A stretch of DNA of 64,000 nucleotides from Zygnema circumcarinatum. Lineage: Eukaryota > Streptophyta > Zygnematophyceae > Zygnematales > Zygnemataceae. Positions 33,452 through 45,667 of this stretch are shown one piece after another. Every line of letters begins with the position of its first letter. Within the stretch, counting starts at the first letter, position 1. The notes below the pieces were generated by a model. It did not search any database, was not told the origin of the DNA, and was given only the letters and a program-made list of their open reading frames with translations. The stretch covers positions 2,771,400 through 2,835,399 of the forward strand of contig CM074806.1 in NCBI GenBank assembly GCA_037447605.1. Reading direction: 5' to 3'. The position numbers were made by a program, and so were the translations under genes.

Positions 33452-36400
33452 CTAACGATGACTATATTCAGGGTATGGATTCGGAGCCGGCCAGTATGGG
33501 CTCGTGTTGGGCTGCCCATACTGGGTGCTTCTATTATCTGCCGCAGACTGATGAGCTGCTGCATAACTGCCCGGCGGTGGCATGGAACCGGGACCTGAAC
33601 CAAAAACAAAGGACTGGTAGCTACCCTGCTTGTGCGGCTGCTCATATCCCGAAATGTGGTAGGGACTCGAGCCATAGCTCACTTGCTGGAAAGCTTCCGG
33701 GTGGGAACAGTACTCTTGCGGCGGATATCCAGGAGGAGGTGGCGAGGGATAAGGCGAGGAAGGTGGAGGAGGAAGGTATGAAGAGGAGGAAGAATGAGGA
33801 TAGTGAGTATTGGGGTAGTGAGAGTAGGAGGGGGGTGGGTTTTGGGAGGAATTATAGGGGGGGCGGTACTCTGAGGGCCCTGTATTTGAGCTAGAGACTT
33901 GAGGAGGAGGAAAAGAACCTTGAAACGCGTTCGAGCTACTTTCTGAAGATGAGAGGAAAGACTGAGGAGATCTTTCGCGCTGAAATGTCAGATTTCTAGA
34001 GTCAGCAGACCCGCTGCTGTTCGTGAAATTGGAGGGATTATGCACATAAGCTTCCCTTGTCCAGGCTTGGTCCATATGCGTGCTCGGTCTGTCACGTGAA
34101 TCATACCGAGTTCCCACTGCAGGAGTTGAAGTTTGGTTGCTTCGCAAGAAGTCCTGGGCAGAGGACAAGGGCAAGCCATCTCCACCATCTCTTTTCGCTT
34201 CAGTGAAGGTGTCAGTCTTTGGGGTCCAGCTCCGTTCAAAGTTTGCGTTAGGGTTGAGGGCAGACGGTGGTAGCGGCCCTGATCTTGATATCGATGAATC
34301 ATTTGTCGAGAGATATGCGAATGGAACTTCCAGTCCTGTCTCTTGGGGAACACCATGTTGTGGAAAACTCCGAGAAGGCGACATTCCTGGTGGGGCAGGT
34401 GGAGCAGAGGGCTGCACATTCGTATTCTGAGAACATAGGCAAGCAGCATGTTAGCTGAGGGTTAGTGTCTTGTTCAATATCGTAACATATTCCAAGAGAC
34501 ATAATGACAGCAATTGTCAATGGTGAAGGGGCCCAGGCGAGAAATCGGGGGTGGGGGGGAGGGACATGAAAAAGCTACGAACCCAAACGATTCTACTTCT
34601 TCTTTTTGTCAAATTTCCTCTTCCATAGGAACAAGTGCCTCATCAACACCATCGCAGTTACAACCACCCCGCTGACTGGACATTCAAGTTCCTCCCTTTC
34701 TTGCTGCCTGACATTCCACTGAGATTGCCAACTTCACTCCTTCCACAATCCACCAGCTCTCACTCTTGCCTCTCGGCTGTCATCGTGCTTCCAACAGAGC
34801 GTTTACTTGCCTTTTTGTGAATCTAGGACAGTATGAGTTACAGAACAAAGGTGAATGGATTTACCTGAGCCTGTCTTTGTGGAGACTTTCCAAACGGTTC
34901 ACTCCCATTCCCTTGACACCAACTCAAATTTCCGGAAGCGTTGGCATCCATCATGTGACCAATTGGGCCAGCTCTGTGAAGGGGATTGCCGCCGTCTCCA
35001 GGTATACTGGCCCCGAAATTCTCATTCTCCCAAGGTTTGCCAGCTGGTGGGGTTCTCGGCATGTCATATGTTCCTGGAGGTCGCTGAGGAAGCATGCCGG
35101 GTAAAGGTCCGGATGCCACGTTGCTACTCTTCCTTGGCCCAAATTCTGAACCCTCCCAATTCCCAGGCAAGGACAGTGAGGCTCCATAATACAGTCCACC
35201 AGCTGTTGCCCACTGATTTGTTGAACCTTCAGACAGAAACAATTTCACCTTCCCCTTCGCAACTGTTGGATTTGCCCAGGAAGCTGACTGGTTGTGCTAG
35301 CTGGACGCATCTCAGAATAACCACCAAAATCAGGTCATGCAGACTCTTTAGAAAACAAATGTCCCTTCTCAGCATGTAAGGACAAAAAGGCATTGTGCAA
35401 TGACATACCAGAAGGAACGTTGATCACCCCGTTGCCCTCCGTTGGTTGAACATTTGAGAAAGTCCCTACTTTATAAGGAAGAGTACTAGTCGAAACATTT
35501 GATTCCAACCAGTTGGCGTAGCCTCCCGCGACATTCTGACTGACTGAGTCTCCGCCACCATCACGATAAGTTGGCAAATGATCGAAAGTCGTTCTAGTTT
35601 CCAAACCAGAACAACCTTCAGATTTGTATTCATCAGGACCTGGGATATGACCTGCAGGCCCTGAATTATTGTGCTTCCAGACATCTTCTGCAAAGTTCTG
35701 ACTTGTTCCAAACTCCTGTGCAGCTAGACTCTGGGGACGGAAGCTAGAATAGCCCCTATCAGAAGCACTGCAGGAAGATACGCGAGAAGCCTGATGGGGT
35801 TCATTGCTCAGTCCACGTGAGGCAGGAGCGCTGTCAAAGCCGCCAATGGAACCGTAAAGACCCTTGTTGTAGCCAGAAGGCAAAGGCCCGGAGTGAAAGT
35901 CGACAGATGGTGGAGCAGTAGGCGAAGGCGGGGCTGAGCCGTAGCTTGTTGAACCTGTTAACCTGTTTGCGCGGCGTGACACTTCAGGAAAAGGAAAGTT
36001 ATTTGCTGTTGAACTGTCAGGCGCCAGGGCCTCAGATGATTCTTCCGTTGCATAGCTCCCGATGGACGAAATAGAAGGATAGACTCCGACAATGGGAATT
36101 GGAGGAGGGGGCTCGCTTTGTGGGAGACATGGACGCTCTGGATTTGAACCCGGCTGCAGTGGAGGCTTGAATGGTGGACCATTTGCGGCGGCCGCATTCT
36201 TAATACCATTTTCGTTTGAGGACGGAAGCAACCCAGAATCCGGAATGTATTTTAGCTTTAAGGTTATGAATCCATGTTGCCTTCCCTTGGAAGAAAGCAC
36301 CGCATAGGATCCTTCAGATTTTCCTGCGTGGTAGACAGCATTAAGAGGCACATCGAGCCCACCAATAGATCCGTCAACAAGAACATTCTCATTCATGATC

Positions 36401-36612
36401 TCAACGCGAAGAAAATCCTCTCCTGCGCACGGCACGGAAATCGTCTGATTCCACTGCGGGTCTGAGCCGCCATCCTTGTGCGTCCGAGTCTTAGCCTCCT
36501 TCTTTCCAAGACGCAGAACCGCATAGGGGTCCTGCACGCCAAACTGCTGCTTCTTCTTGAGACCCTTGGCGCCCACGCAAGTCACTTCCAAATATCCGCT
36601 CCCCGGTTTCAT
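33452..36612 (-). CDS. C2-domain protein with long Pro/Ser/Tyr-rich tail, 846 aa
   Basis: C2 domains bind phospholipid, often with calcium. Three exons, 36612-35409, 35226-34865 and 34426-33452, join to 846 residues. A single C2 domain covers about residues 5-125: GYLEVTCVGAKGLKKK, QDPYAVLRLG (Asp28), GGSDPQWNQ (Asp51), then the MNENVLVDGSIG loop. That last loop has Asn/Glu in place of the usual Asp pair, so calcium binding may be weak. The remaining 700 residues are low-complexity, Ser/Pro/Gly-rich, and end in a Pro/Tyr-rich tail (PPPPSSPYPSPPPP, then repeated PYP/PYH words) like the tails of SRC2-type plant C2 proteins. The upstream ORF extends past 36612, but ATG 36612 sits directly before the C2 domain. 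The tail makes the protein likely disordered and cortical or endomembrane-associated, by inference. Confidence 0.82.
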
Positions 36613-36780
36613 CCGCAGAAGGGCTTGCAGGGGACCCAGCAAAAGGCGATGCGGGCAGGCGGAGGCGGATGCGCGCTTCCTTCACGCGAGGCTGGCTGCC
36701 TGGCTGGCTCAGGCTGCCTCTTCCCGCCTCCACTCGTCCCTGCCTCCCACCCTTCCGCCACTGCAGGGCTCCAGCCACAA

Positions 36781-36825
36781 GGGCGGGGCGGGGCGGGGCG
36801 TGACGGGACGGGACGGGACGGGGCC
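36781..36825. repeat. GGGGC / GGGAC pentanucleotide repeat
   Basis: Adjacent short runs of GGGGC and GGGAC units about 170 bp upstream of the C2 gene start. Confidence 0.9.
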
Positions 36826-37036
36826 GCGCGTCGCGCGTCCGACAAGAGATGCCAACGCGTTTTCAGTACGTCCGTACGGCGGCGCGGGCGGGCGGGCAGA
36901 AGTCAACGCGGCGCGGGCGAGGGAGGGAGGGAGGCGCCACGTGGGCCGGGCGGTCCGCGGGGGGCCCGTCCATGCGGAGAGGTTCTACTGGATCTGAACT
37001 GGTGCCGAGGGTTGAAGTGCATGGAGCCGCGTGGCG

Positions 37037-37084
<48 letters not shown>
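37037..37084. repeat. (GGCT)n microsatellite
   Basis: About twelve uninterrupted GGCT units. Confidence 0.96.
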
Positions 37085-38306
37085 CGGTCATTATTTTGTT
37101 GCCAGCGCCACAACAGGCGGGCGGGCGGGCGCGCGCCTGAATGGGGCAGGCCGGCAGGCGCCCCGAGAGAGAGAGAGCGTCGCTCTCAGAGCGAGAGAGC
37201 GGCCGCCAAGGGGCGCTCCAGGTCCAAGGGGAGGCCGGACAGGTGCGGGATGTACGGACGTGTACGAACGCGTCCCGCGGCAGTCACAGGCCGCAAAGCA
37301 AGTACTGTATGGAACCGTACGGTGCTGGCGTGGAAGGCCAAGTGAGCGGCGAGTCTGACGCGTGGCCAAAACGACAAGATGCGGGATGTCCGGTCCGTGA
37401 GGCATCCCTTGTCATTAGTATCAATTCCACGTCCCGCTTCCTTCTTGTCATATCGACTCCAAGTCGTGAAGAATTCAAAAATCAAAGTAGTTCAAACAAA
37501 CAAGCTCACCTCATTGTTGTAAACTCAGATAGTTACACGGTTTACCCCAAATAGGGGGGGTCAGACTTGGAGATTTTGATACGGAACTTGTTCTGAAAGA
37601 AGACACTTCAGATCTCGAATTAAAATCATAAATAATTTTATCTCAACATATAAAAAAACGAAACAGTGTGCAGCAGGGAATTCTCTTTTGAAATCTCAGA
37701 AATATTTTCATCTTTAGGGCGGTTCTAAGCAGACTCCATTCATCATGGGCGACGGCTTGTCGGCACGCCGCGACGATCCTCCACGTCGCGGAGCGGGGGA
37801 GTGCGAGGCGAGCAGAGCGCCGGCCTTGCTTGCGCTCGCGAACTGATGGACCCCGCCATGCCATGGCCCTCTGAAGGCCCAGTCCATTTCCTCTTTCTTT
37901 CGTGCTGAAAGCTGACCAGCTACGCTGCGCGCCGCGAAGTACGGCACGGTACGGTTCATTCCTTTGGGTTTCCCACTGCCGTACCGTATCGCCGCAAGTC
38001 AGCCATGTCATGAGTCCATGACGCGTGCCACAATGACGCTCTGTCGTACGGCAAGTAGAGCCATCCGTATGAATCATACGGACACCCTCCGTCCCCGCGC
38101 AGTGGTCGCCGCCGCGGGCGGGCGCTACAACGAGAGAGTGGGAGAGAGCAGAGGATGTGGCATGGATCTCGCGATGGCGATGATGCCATCGGATGTGCAT
38201 GGACACAATCAGCGTGGGGAACCACGATGGCCGCTAAGGACCTAAGGACAATCAGAAAGAAGCTGTGAGCAGCAAGCTACGCCAGAAAGGAGAAAGGAGC
38301 CCTGCC

Positions 38307-41300
38307 ATGGGCAGGCTGGGGCAAGCCCGCCATGGTGTCCGGCCGCCGGAGATTCTGCGGCTGCTGTGCTGCGCGGCCGCCGTCGCTGCTGCTGCTGCTG
38401 CCTACTCCACCAAAGGTCGTGGAAGCTCGGAGCCGTGGCTGGATGCAACTACAGAGCAGGAGCCGTCTTTAGCGAGCAGTGTATATGCAACATTGTTGCG
38501 GCCTGGCAGCCATGGCGGCCGCGAGGAGGAATATGTGGAGCCCGTTAGGTCCCGGATGGCGAAGGAGGTTCCTCCTTTTCTGGAGCGTAGTGCTCCTAGT
38601 GAGTCGCAAGGGAGGGAAGCATCTTCGACAGGCACGGAGGGGAGGAGCGAAGGGCAGGAGGAGCGCGCTCCGGTGCCAAGGCCTGCAGGGACCTGTAGCT
38701 GCTACAACCGAGGTGCAAAAGGCTGTGGCCGACACTGCAGGCGGAGCACCTGCGTGTGCCACCTGGTATGCCTTTATGGGAAGAAGATCGTGCAGTTCGG
38801 TTCAGAATGCTCAGACCCCGTTCTGCCAGATCAAGGTAGAATCCCTAATTTATTGGAAGGACTGCTGCAGGGTACTGCAGCACGACTGACCACTAATGGA
38901 TCATCAATAATCGTTTCATTTTCCTTTTCTTCTTCATGTTTCATAGAGTATGAGTCATTCATTGATGGGAAAGTACACACACTCCAGCAGATGAAGGAGA
39001 TCCGCTGATTTCCTGTCCAACCATGAAAGACATAGTGACTGTCGTTTAGCATTGCAAGCCATTGCTATCACCTTTCGTAGTCCTTCCAACAGCTCCTTTC
39101 AGATGACCACCGCCACTCTTTGCCTGTGCCTAGCATGTCAGTTATGTGACACCGACGCTCGTAATGCTATTCCTCAGCTGCTGCATTTGCAGGCTGACTC
39201 TCGGCCTGCTTATTACATGCAGGAAGCGCTCTGCAGCCGTTGAGCTGTTCTTCCGAGTCATTCCCGGGGAGACTGAAAAGAACTCTGGGGTCACTCTGGG
39301 GCTACCAGCTGCTTCAAAAAACCACGGACTGGCTGATTACGCGGCAGAGGTGTGGCTCACTCTCTAGCACATTCAATGTGCTTAAAATTTTTTGCAGCTT
39401 TTTTTCCACTTTTCTGGCTGCATTAAGCCTGTCATATTTATCAACTATGCGGTATGGGGCTCTGTACAGCATCACTTGGCTGAACGGCACCACCTCAATC
39501 TCATCCTTGGACCCATCTGCTGTCAACGTGTACCACCTGATGAACCAGGTGTTGGCTTGGACGTATTTCAACAATTTTTCGGATGCGGGTCTGCCCTATT
39601 CTGTCTCCAGGTGAGTTACAAGAGGCAGGGGTTTCTCTACTGTCGTCAATCCAATGGGCTTACGGTTTGACAATGTCATGTTTATTCTTTCTCGCTCGGA
39701 CGTTTTCCAAATGAATTGCGATTTAAAAGGTGGCGATATATGATCTAAGCCACTCAGGCACGTGGAAATGCAGAATGATCATCAACCGGAGCAAACCCGT
39801 TGAGAACCTGCTGAAGACGGGGGGCCCAAGCACGCAGCACGCCGTCATATTGCATGCTCTCCTTAGTGGCATTTTCGGCGAAGGCAGTAAGCTTTTCTTG
39901 CTACACGCCTGATCAGGCGTTCCCTGATGAACCCATACTACTTTCCTATGCTGGTCCTCAAATAGCCTGAAGCGTAGAATACCTTCGTGTATGAGAGCTT
40001 TCGGAGGGTTCTGCGAAAAGAGCTGAAGGAGGATGCTTTTACGTCAGGAATACATTTGTATATCACTGCATGCTTCCTGAGATTCAGGCTCCTAGGGGTT
40101 TATGTTTTCTACTTGCAGTGGCAACTGCATTTTTTGCCGTCCTTAAAAGGTCTACAGGCTGAAACAATGACTTTCCTAAGTGATTCTCTCCAAGGAATGG
40201 CTGGCAATAAATGCCAGTTGCTGAAGCCAATGAGAAACGAAAATGATTCTGAGGAGAAGAGGAAAAGCAAGGCTCCTCTGCTATGACCTTTTAGCTTTAT
40301 CGTGATGCGTGCTCCGTCGTACATGGATGCGCAGATAGACGGAAAGAAAGCGCGTTGAGGATATTAAAGCGGCATCATGGCCTCTATGAAGGACGTGTTT
40401 TTTTTGAGGACAACTCGGACTTGGCGCAAGCAACTGAAGCGGATCCTATATGCTTTGATTCAGTAGTCATCCCCGGGGGAGTGAAGGTAGGTAAATCAAC
40501 TCTGTGTGCTCAAATATCTTGGATTTAGATCGCTCGGGTTTCTGAATTTTTTGAGACAGATTCAACTATCCAAACTACTCTATTTTTGGTCAGCATCAGA
40601 ACTTATTTTGTGTCATACGCACACAAAGGAACATGACGATTGGAACAAGTCAAGGCTACATGTGAGAGTAACAGTTCTGTCGTCATATTGCAGGGTATTC
40701 TCTATGAAGGGGGCCGTCCAGCTGCCAACAAGTTTAAGGCTTATATCCGTCAGGTACTAAAACTAACAGTCTCGCCAGAAAATGCAGCCGAAGGACTAAA
40801 ACCGAAAATACTGTACGCAAAACGGAAATCAAATCACAAACGGGGCTTCAATCATACGGCTGAAAGGATCTTCCAAGGCCTCCTTTTGACACTCGAAGTT
40901 CCTGTTTGGACGGTAGATTTTGGGCGGATGACATTTTTGGAGCAGTTCAGAGCCGTGCAGTGGGCTGACATCGTCATCGGAATCCACGGTGCCAACTTGC
41001 TGAACCCGAGTCTGTTCATGCGGGAGGGAGCCATCCTGGCGGAGCTCTTTCCATGGCACTTTCTTTGGATGGGCTATGGCAACACCACCATGGCCCTGGG
41101 AGGCATCTACATGGGCTACATGCTCGACAGACCTCGAAAGACTCGTTTCAATGCTCCCATCCACGAGTGCTATCAGAATCCGCAGTGCTGGGGGAAGTAC
41201 AGGGATGCGTACGGGCTGCCACTGTCAGAGCAAGACATACAAAAGATCAAGCAAATGTTAGTGAAAGCGATAGCAATTGCGATTGATATCATGAAGGCCA

Positions 41301-41473
41301 GAAGGAGTGGAGCTGAAGGTGACAGTTTGGAGGTGGACAGAAGCCTGCTTGATCGGCATCTACAAAGTGGATGCCTAGAGTATGACATGTTTGCCAAGAT
41401 GGAATGGATGGGCTCTCTGAATGCGACCACGAAAGAGATGGAGTTCTGTGCATTTAGCAAGGAGAAGATTTAG
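38307..41473 (+). CDS. GT61-like glycosyltransferase, tandem copy A, 635 aa
   Basis: GT61 enzymes (plant xylosyl/arabinosyltransferases, animal EOGT and POMGNT2) add sugars to glycans in the ER or Golgi. Exons 38307-38835, 39223-39349, 39428-39610, 39750-39886, 40335-40486 and 40694-41473 join to 635 residues. The N-terminus is a type II signal anchor (ILRLLCCAAAVAAAAAAY). A Cys-rich block follows at about residues 130-172 (GTCSCYNRGAKGCGRHC, then STCVCHLVC). The catalytic domain includes SITWLNGTTS, FLEQFRAVQWADIVIGIHGA with HGANLLNP near residue 474, ILAELFPWHF, and a C-terminal SGCLEYDMFAKMEW. HGA followed by a hydrophobic LAELFPW strand is the GT61 signature. It is the tandem paralogue of 42059-45667. 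Donor and acceptor sugars cannot be read from sequence. Confidence 0.83.
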
Positions 41474-41714
41474 GCCTTGAGTGATTCGTTACTTAAATAG
41501 TTAGCCGGATTCTGACCCCTGTTGAAAATCTAAGTAGATAGCTGTTAAGGCGTTCAGTCGTTTTTCTTTCTTGACCTTTGAGGATTTGAATCTAGCCAGT
41601 CCACGAGTCTTCCTCCTGTCAGACGATCCCGCCGCGCAGGAAGATTACCGATGAATCTTTCACTGGTTTTTTGCTCGTGAAAAGTTGAGGCGTGATGTAC
41701 AGTTGTACAGCGAC

Positions 41715-41720
41715 AATAAA
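41715..41720 (+). terminator. candidate polyadenylation signal for GT61 gene A
   Basis: AATAAA, about 240 bp beyond the stop codon of gene A and before the promoter of gene B. Confidence 0.35.
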
Positions 41721-41969
41721 TAATGAACTCCGCCACCTTCTCGTGGCTGCTTGCCTCGCAGACTCGCCCTTCATACCCACCATTCCACCTCCATTGCATG
41801 TCTCCCTCCAGCGCTAAATTCAAAGCAGAGAGTGCCCCCCCCCCAAAGTCATATCATCTATGGGAGCCCGTCCGTACGGCCGCCACTGTCCGTACAGCGC
41901 GGCACTCTCCAGCTCCAGCTCGGGTCGGCGGAAAGGAGGTGCGCGAAAAGCGTTGCGCAAGCAGGAAGA

Positions 41970-42044
41970 CGGGAGAGGGAGAGAGGGAGAGAGGGAGAGG
42001 GAGAGAGGGAGGGTGGGAGGGAGGGAGGGAGGGAGGGAGGGAGG
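41970..42044. repeat. GA / GGGA purine tract
   Basis: GAGAGG-type units grade into (GGGA)n and end 15 bp before the gene B start codon. Confidence 0.93.
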
Positions 42045-42058
42045 ACAGGCCTGCGGAT

Positions 42059-45000
42059 ATGGGCAAGGGCCATGGCGCTGCCGCCATGGTGCCGCTGCTG
42101 CTCGCGCTGCTGCTCTTGTGTGCCCCCGCTCAACAGACCTTGCAAGCTGAGAGTTTGGAAGATGGTGAGGCATCGTCCCAGCTGGAGGAGCTGCAGTATT
42201 CCATATCCAGAACGGCAGTGGAGGTGCATGAGGAGAGGTCTGAGCTTCCGAGGCCTCCCGGAACGTGCGGATGTTATACCCATGGCGCTAAGGGCTTTGG
42301 CCGCGATTGCTTGAGAAGCACATGTATCTGCCACCTGGCATGCGTTTACAGCAACCGTATTGTTCTTTTCGGGAGAGAATGCTCCAATCCGGCGCCGCCG
42401 GTTCAAGGTGCAGTGCCAGAGCCTTCTACTAAAGGCAAAAGAGCCTTCTGGAACAAGAGTTCCTTATGACCTGAGATCAGAGAAAACATGAACCGTGGTT
42501 TCTACCTTTCATATTCAGGTGAAACTTTAATTTCAATTTTCTGGGCTCGGGCCCAAGCGTTGATTGAAACGGCAAGGTTTCTGACAGCAATCATCGTCCT
42601 CACGTTTTGTCGTCCACAAAGGAGTGTTGTTGAGACTGCTGGGATATTTGCCGACGCTGACACGCGCTATGTAGTATGGATGGTATGAGTGAGATTATGT
42701 AATCGCTTTAGTATTAATCAGACATTTTGCCAGCTCGTGGCAAAACAATCAACCACGTATCACTACTTAACCCGCCTTTGCTTTGCCCTTCGTCTATTTT
42801 TCACTTACTCCCAGTAGAATGCCATCTGACAATACTCAAGTTATGGCTTATGTCCATTCTTCACTGTTCCTTTGTCTTCAATCAAACCTAAATCCTTTCA
42901 CTTACAATCGCCTGTTTGAGTTTCACATGTACTAGAGCTGTGCCAGCCTAGTAACCTACTCGTTTCAGGGCAATGAGACGAAACATTTTTAATGACTACT
43001 CAAGCAAGGGAACAACTTGAGGATGCATGCCATTTACTGTTGTTGCTTTTTACATACAGTAGTCTATAGTCACTCACTGTCATGTTCGCTTTTTTTGATA
43101 ACTACGCAAGCACACAACAGCTTAAGCTCCTCAGTTAGTGTGACAACTGACACAGTAGCTACGCTCCTTCACGATCCATGGTGTGCAGGAAGCGTGTTAC
43201 GCCCAGTGAATTGTTCGGCGAGTGAGTTCCCATCAAGACTAAGAAACGCTTTGAAGGCGCTGTGGGGATACATGATAACGGAACGACCAATTGACTGGCT
43301 GGGAAGGCGACGTAGGTATGGTCTGCCATTTATACTCAATGATGCTCCTCATTGCTTCTAGTCGCTCCTTTGTTGTAACAGATATCCATGGTGCTTGCTT
43401 AGAATGTCCAAGTTGGTGTTGACTGATTCTCTTATTACATTTGTGTTTGTGTTATGTTGCTGCTTGTTGTCCTTCATTACGTCGTTAGGCTTTTATTCTC
43501 AGTACTTCAGACATTTGAGAGAAAAGCAGAATGAGTGAAAGATCCAAGTTTCTTTCCCTTTCAAGTTGCTTCACTCGGCTCAAACTCACACAGCAGCCTT
43601 GGGTAGACTGTAAAATGCTTCTTCACTCCCGTTATGTTGGCAACCATGCACAAGACTGTTGATACATGCAAATGTATCCAGCTACCGCATGTAGTTTACC
43701 TTTGCAAAACACTAATGTGTAGTCTACAGCAAGCAGCACAGCAAACATTATGTGGCATTGCTGGGGACGAGGAGGAGGTTGCACCAAAGCAGAGTGGTTG
43801 TAGAACGCGTCTCTGTGGTCTCACAGCTGTCATGGCTGTGGCGTGGGACCTCATGCAGCATCACATGGCTGAATGGCACCACGGCACTCTCAGCCCTTGA
43901 CCCTGCTTCCGTCAATGTATACCACCTTATGACCCAGGTCTTGACGTGGACGTACCTCAACAACCTTTCCGCTGCAGGAGGCCTGCCTTATCCAATCTCC
44001 AGGTCAGCTATGTCAGGCAAGGGTTTACCGCCCTTGAATTCAGGTTACAATCTGTTTGATTCCGTCTTGTCTTTGTGACGTGGTTGTAGTTGCCGAACTC
44101 GTCAGCCACGTCTGGTTGTCAAGTCAGAATTGAATGTCAGTGGCAATGCAGAATGATCATCAAGCGGAGCCTGCCCCTGTTGGAGATTCTAAGGACGAAG
44201 GGAACGTCAAGCCAACAGGCCATCATACTCCACGCCCTCATCATTGGCCTTTTCAACAGCCAATACGGTAAGCTGCTTTTTTCATGCTGGAAGTACATTT
44301 AGATGTTTGTTCTACGAAAAAAAATTGGGCCTTTCAGCGTTCCATTCCATAGGTGACAAATGGAAGTGCTAGGCTTGGTACAGCTATAGGCTCAGATATT
44401 CCATGCTTCTACTTTGAAAGAGAAGTATTCAGTGAGATGTGAGTGGTAGCTTGGTCATGTTCTCGTTTATCCATTGGCATTTTCACAATTGCGTTCGCAT
44501 TTGGTGCACATTGGGCACGTTCTCACCACCGTCATGCTTGCTAATTTAAGATGGTGCTTCAATCCCCAATCTCTCTGAAACCATTTCCAACATGACACGC
44601 ATCTTGGAAGGAACCATTGCTATTGGTTGTCTCTCCCCGCGTAAGAGTCATGCCCAAATGTTGTCCTTAGCGTTTCTTTATTTGTCAACATTCTTCCTGT
44701 GGCAGGCGATGAAGAAATAGGGCAGTTGAGGACACAAAATCAAGGAATTCTTGAAAGAGTACTGCATAGCAAACAACACGCTCAATATGACGGCCGGATT
44801 CTTTACGAGAATGACTTGAACATAATGAGTGCTACGCAAAAGAATCCAGTGTGCTTTGATTCGATTATCTTGCCTGGAATGGTCCGGGGCACTCTCTATG
44901 AAGGAGGGCGTGCCTCTGCAGACAAGTTCAAGATGTTCATTCGTCGAGTGGTCGATACTGAAGATCCTCGAGAAGTCCCCGAAGAAGCATCGCTTCAGCC

Positions 45001-45667
45001 AAAACTTCTATACGTGAAACGCAAAACAAAACAGAAGCGAGGCTTTAGCCTTGGCGCTGAAAGGGTCATAGAACGTATTCTCAGCGAACTGAAGATTCCG
45101 GTTAGGACAGTTGTCTTTGAGAACTTGACGTTTTCGGAGCAGTTTAGGGCTGTGCAGTGGGCTGACATCATTTTTGGTTCCCATGGCGCCAACTTGCTGA
45201 ACCCGAGCCTGTTCATGCGGCAGGGGGTGGTCCTGGTCGAGCTCTTTCCATGGCACTTTCTTTGGTTGGGCTATGGCAACACCACCATGGCCTTGGGAGG
45301 CATCTACATGGGCTACATGCTGGACAAGCCAAGGGGCGGATTTGCATATCATCCTATTTCAGAGTGCTACAGAGACAGCCACTGCTTGAAGGGATATCGA
45401 GACGTGTATGGGATGTGGCTTACGAGGAATGATACCAGAAAGGTGGAGCAGCTGCTGGCGAGAGCGAAAGCGATTGCTACTGACGTGAGGAAAAAAAGAA
45501 GTCCTGCGACGGGCATGGTGGAGTTGAATTGGTCTCTTTTGAAACCGCACCTTGGTGATGGGTGCATAGAGTATGATGGTCATGCCCAGATGGAATGGTT
45601 GGGGTTTGTAGATGAATCCAAGGGGGAGGTAGACCTCTGTGGGTTCAGTAAAGAGGCTATTTTATAG
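42059..45667 (+). CDS. GT61-like glycosyltransferase, tandem copy B, 595 aa
   Basis: Exons 42059-42407, 43189-43315, 43793-44002, 44128-44267 and 44706-45667 join to 595 residues. Layout repeats copy A: hydrophobic anchor (MVPLLLALLLLCAP), Cys-rich block (GTCGCYTHGAKGFGRDC, then STCICHLAC), and a GT61 catalytic domain with TFSEQFRAVQWADIIFGSHG, HGANLLNPSLFM, LVELFPWHFLWLGYGNTT and a DGCIEYDGHAQMEW end. Exon 2 is 127 bp in both copies with the same phases, and other phases also agree, so the pair arose by tandem duplication. Copy B lacks the intron that splits copy A before the GILYEGG sequence. The two copies are clearly diverged outside the catalytic core, so the duplication is not recent. 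Confidence 0.83.

Larger units (their letters stand above)
36613..38306. promoter_or_regulatory. divergent upstream region of the C2 gene and GT61 gene A
   Basis: The 1.69 kb between the two start codons holds no supported gene. It is very GC-rich near the C2 gene, with GGGGC/GGGAC and GGCT repeats. Next to gene A it carries several GTAC-core words (37937-38050: GTACGG, GGTACGG, CCGTACC, CGTACGG). A half MITE terminus (GGGGGGGTCAGACTT) lies at 37554. Confidence 0.5.
41474..42058. promoter_or_regulatory. spacer and upstream region of GT61 gene B
   Basis: The left part is the 3' end of gene A. Two CCGTAC words (41869-41900) lie 160-190 bp before the gene B start, followed by a long purine GA/GGGA tract (about 41970-42044) that probably forms the leader. 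Confidence 0.5.
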
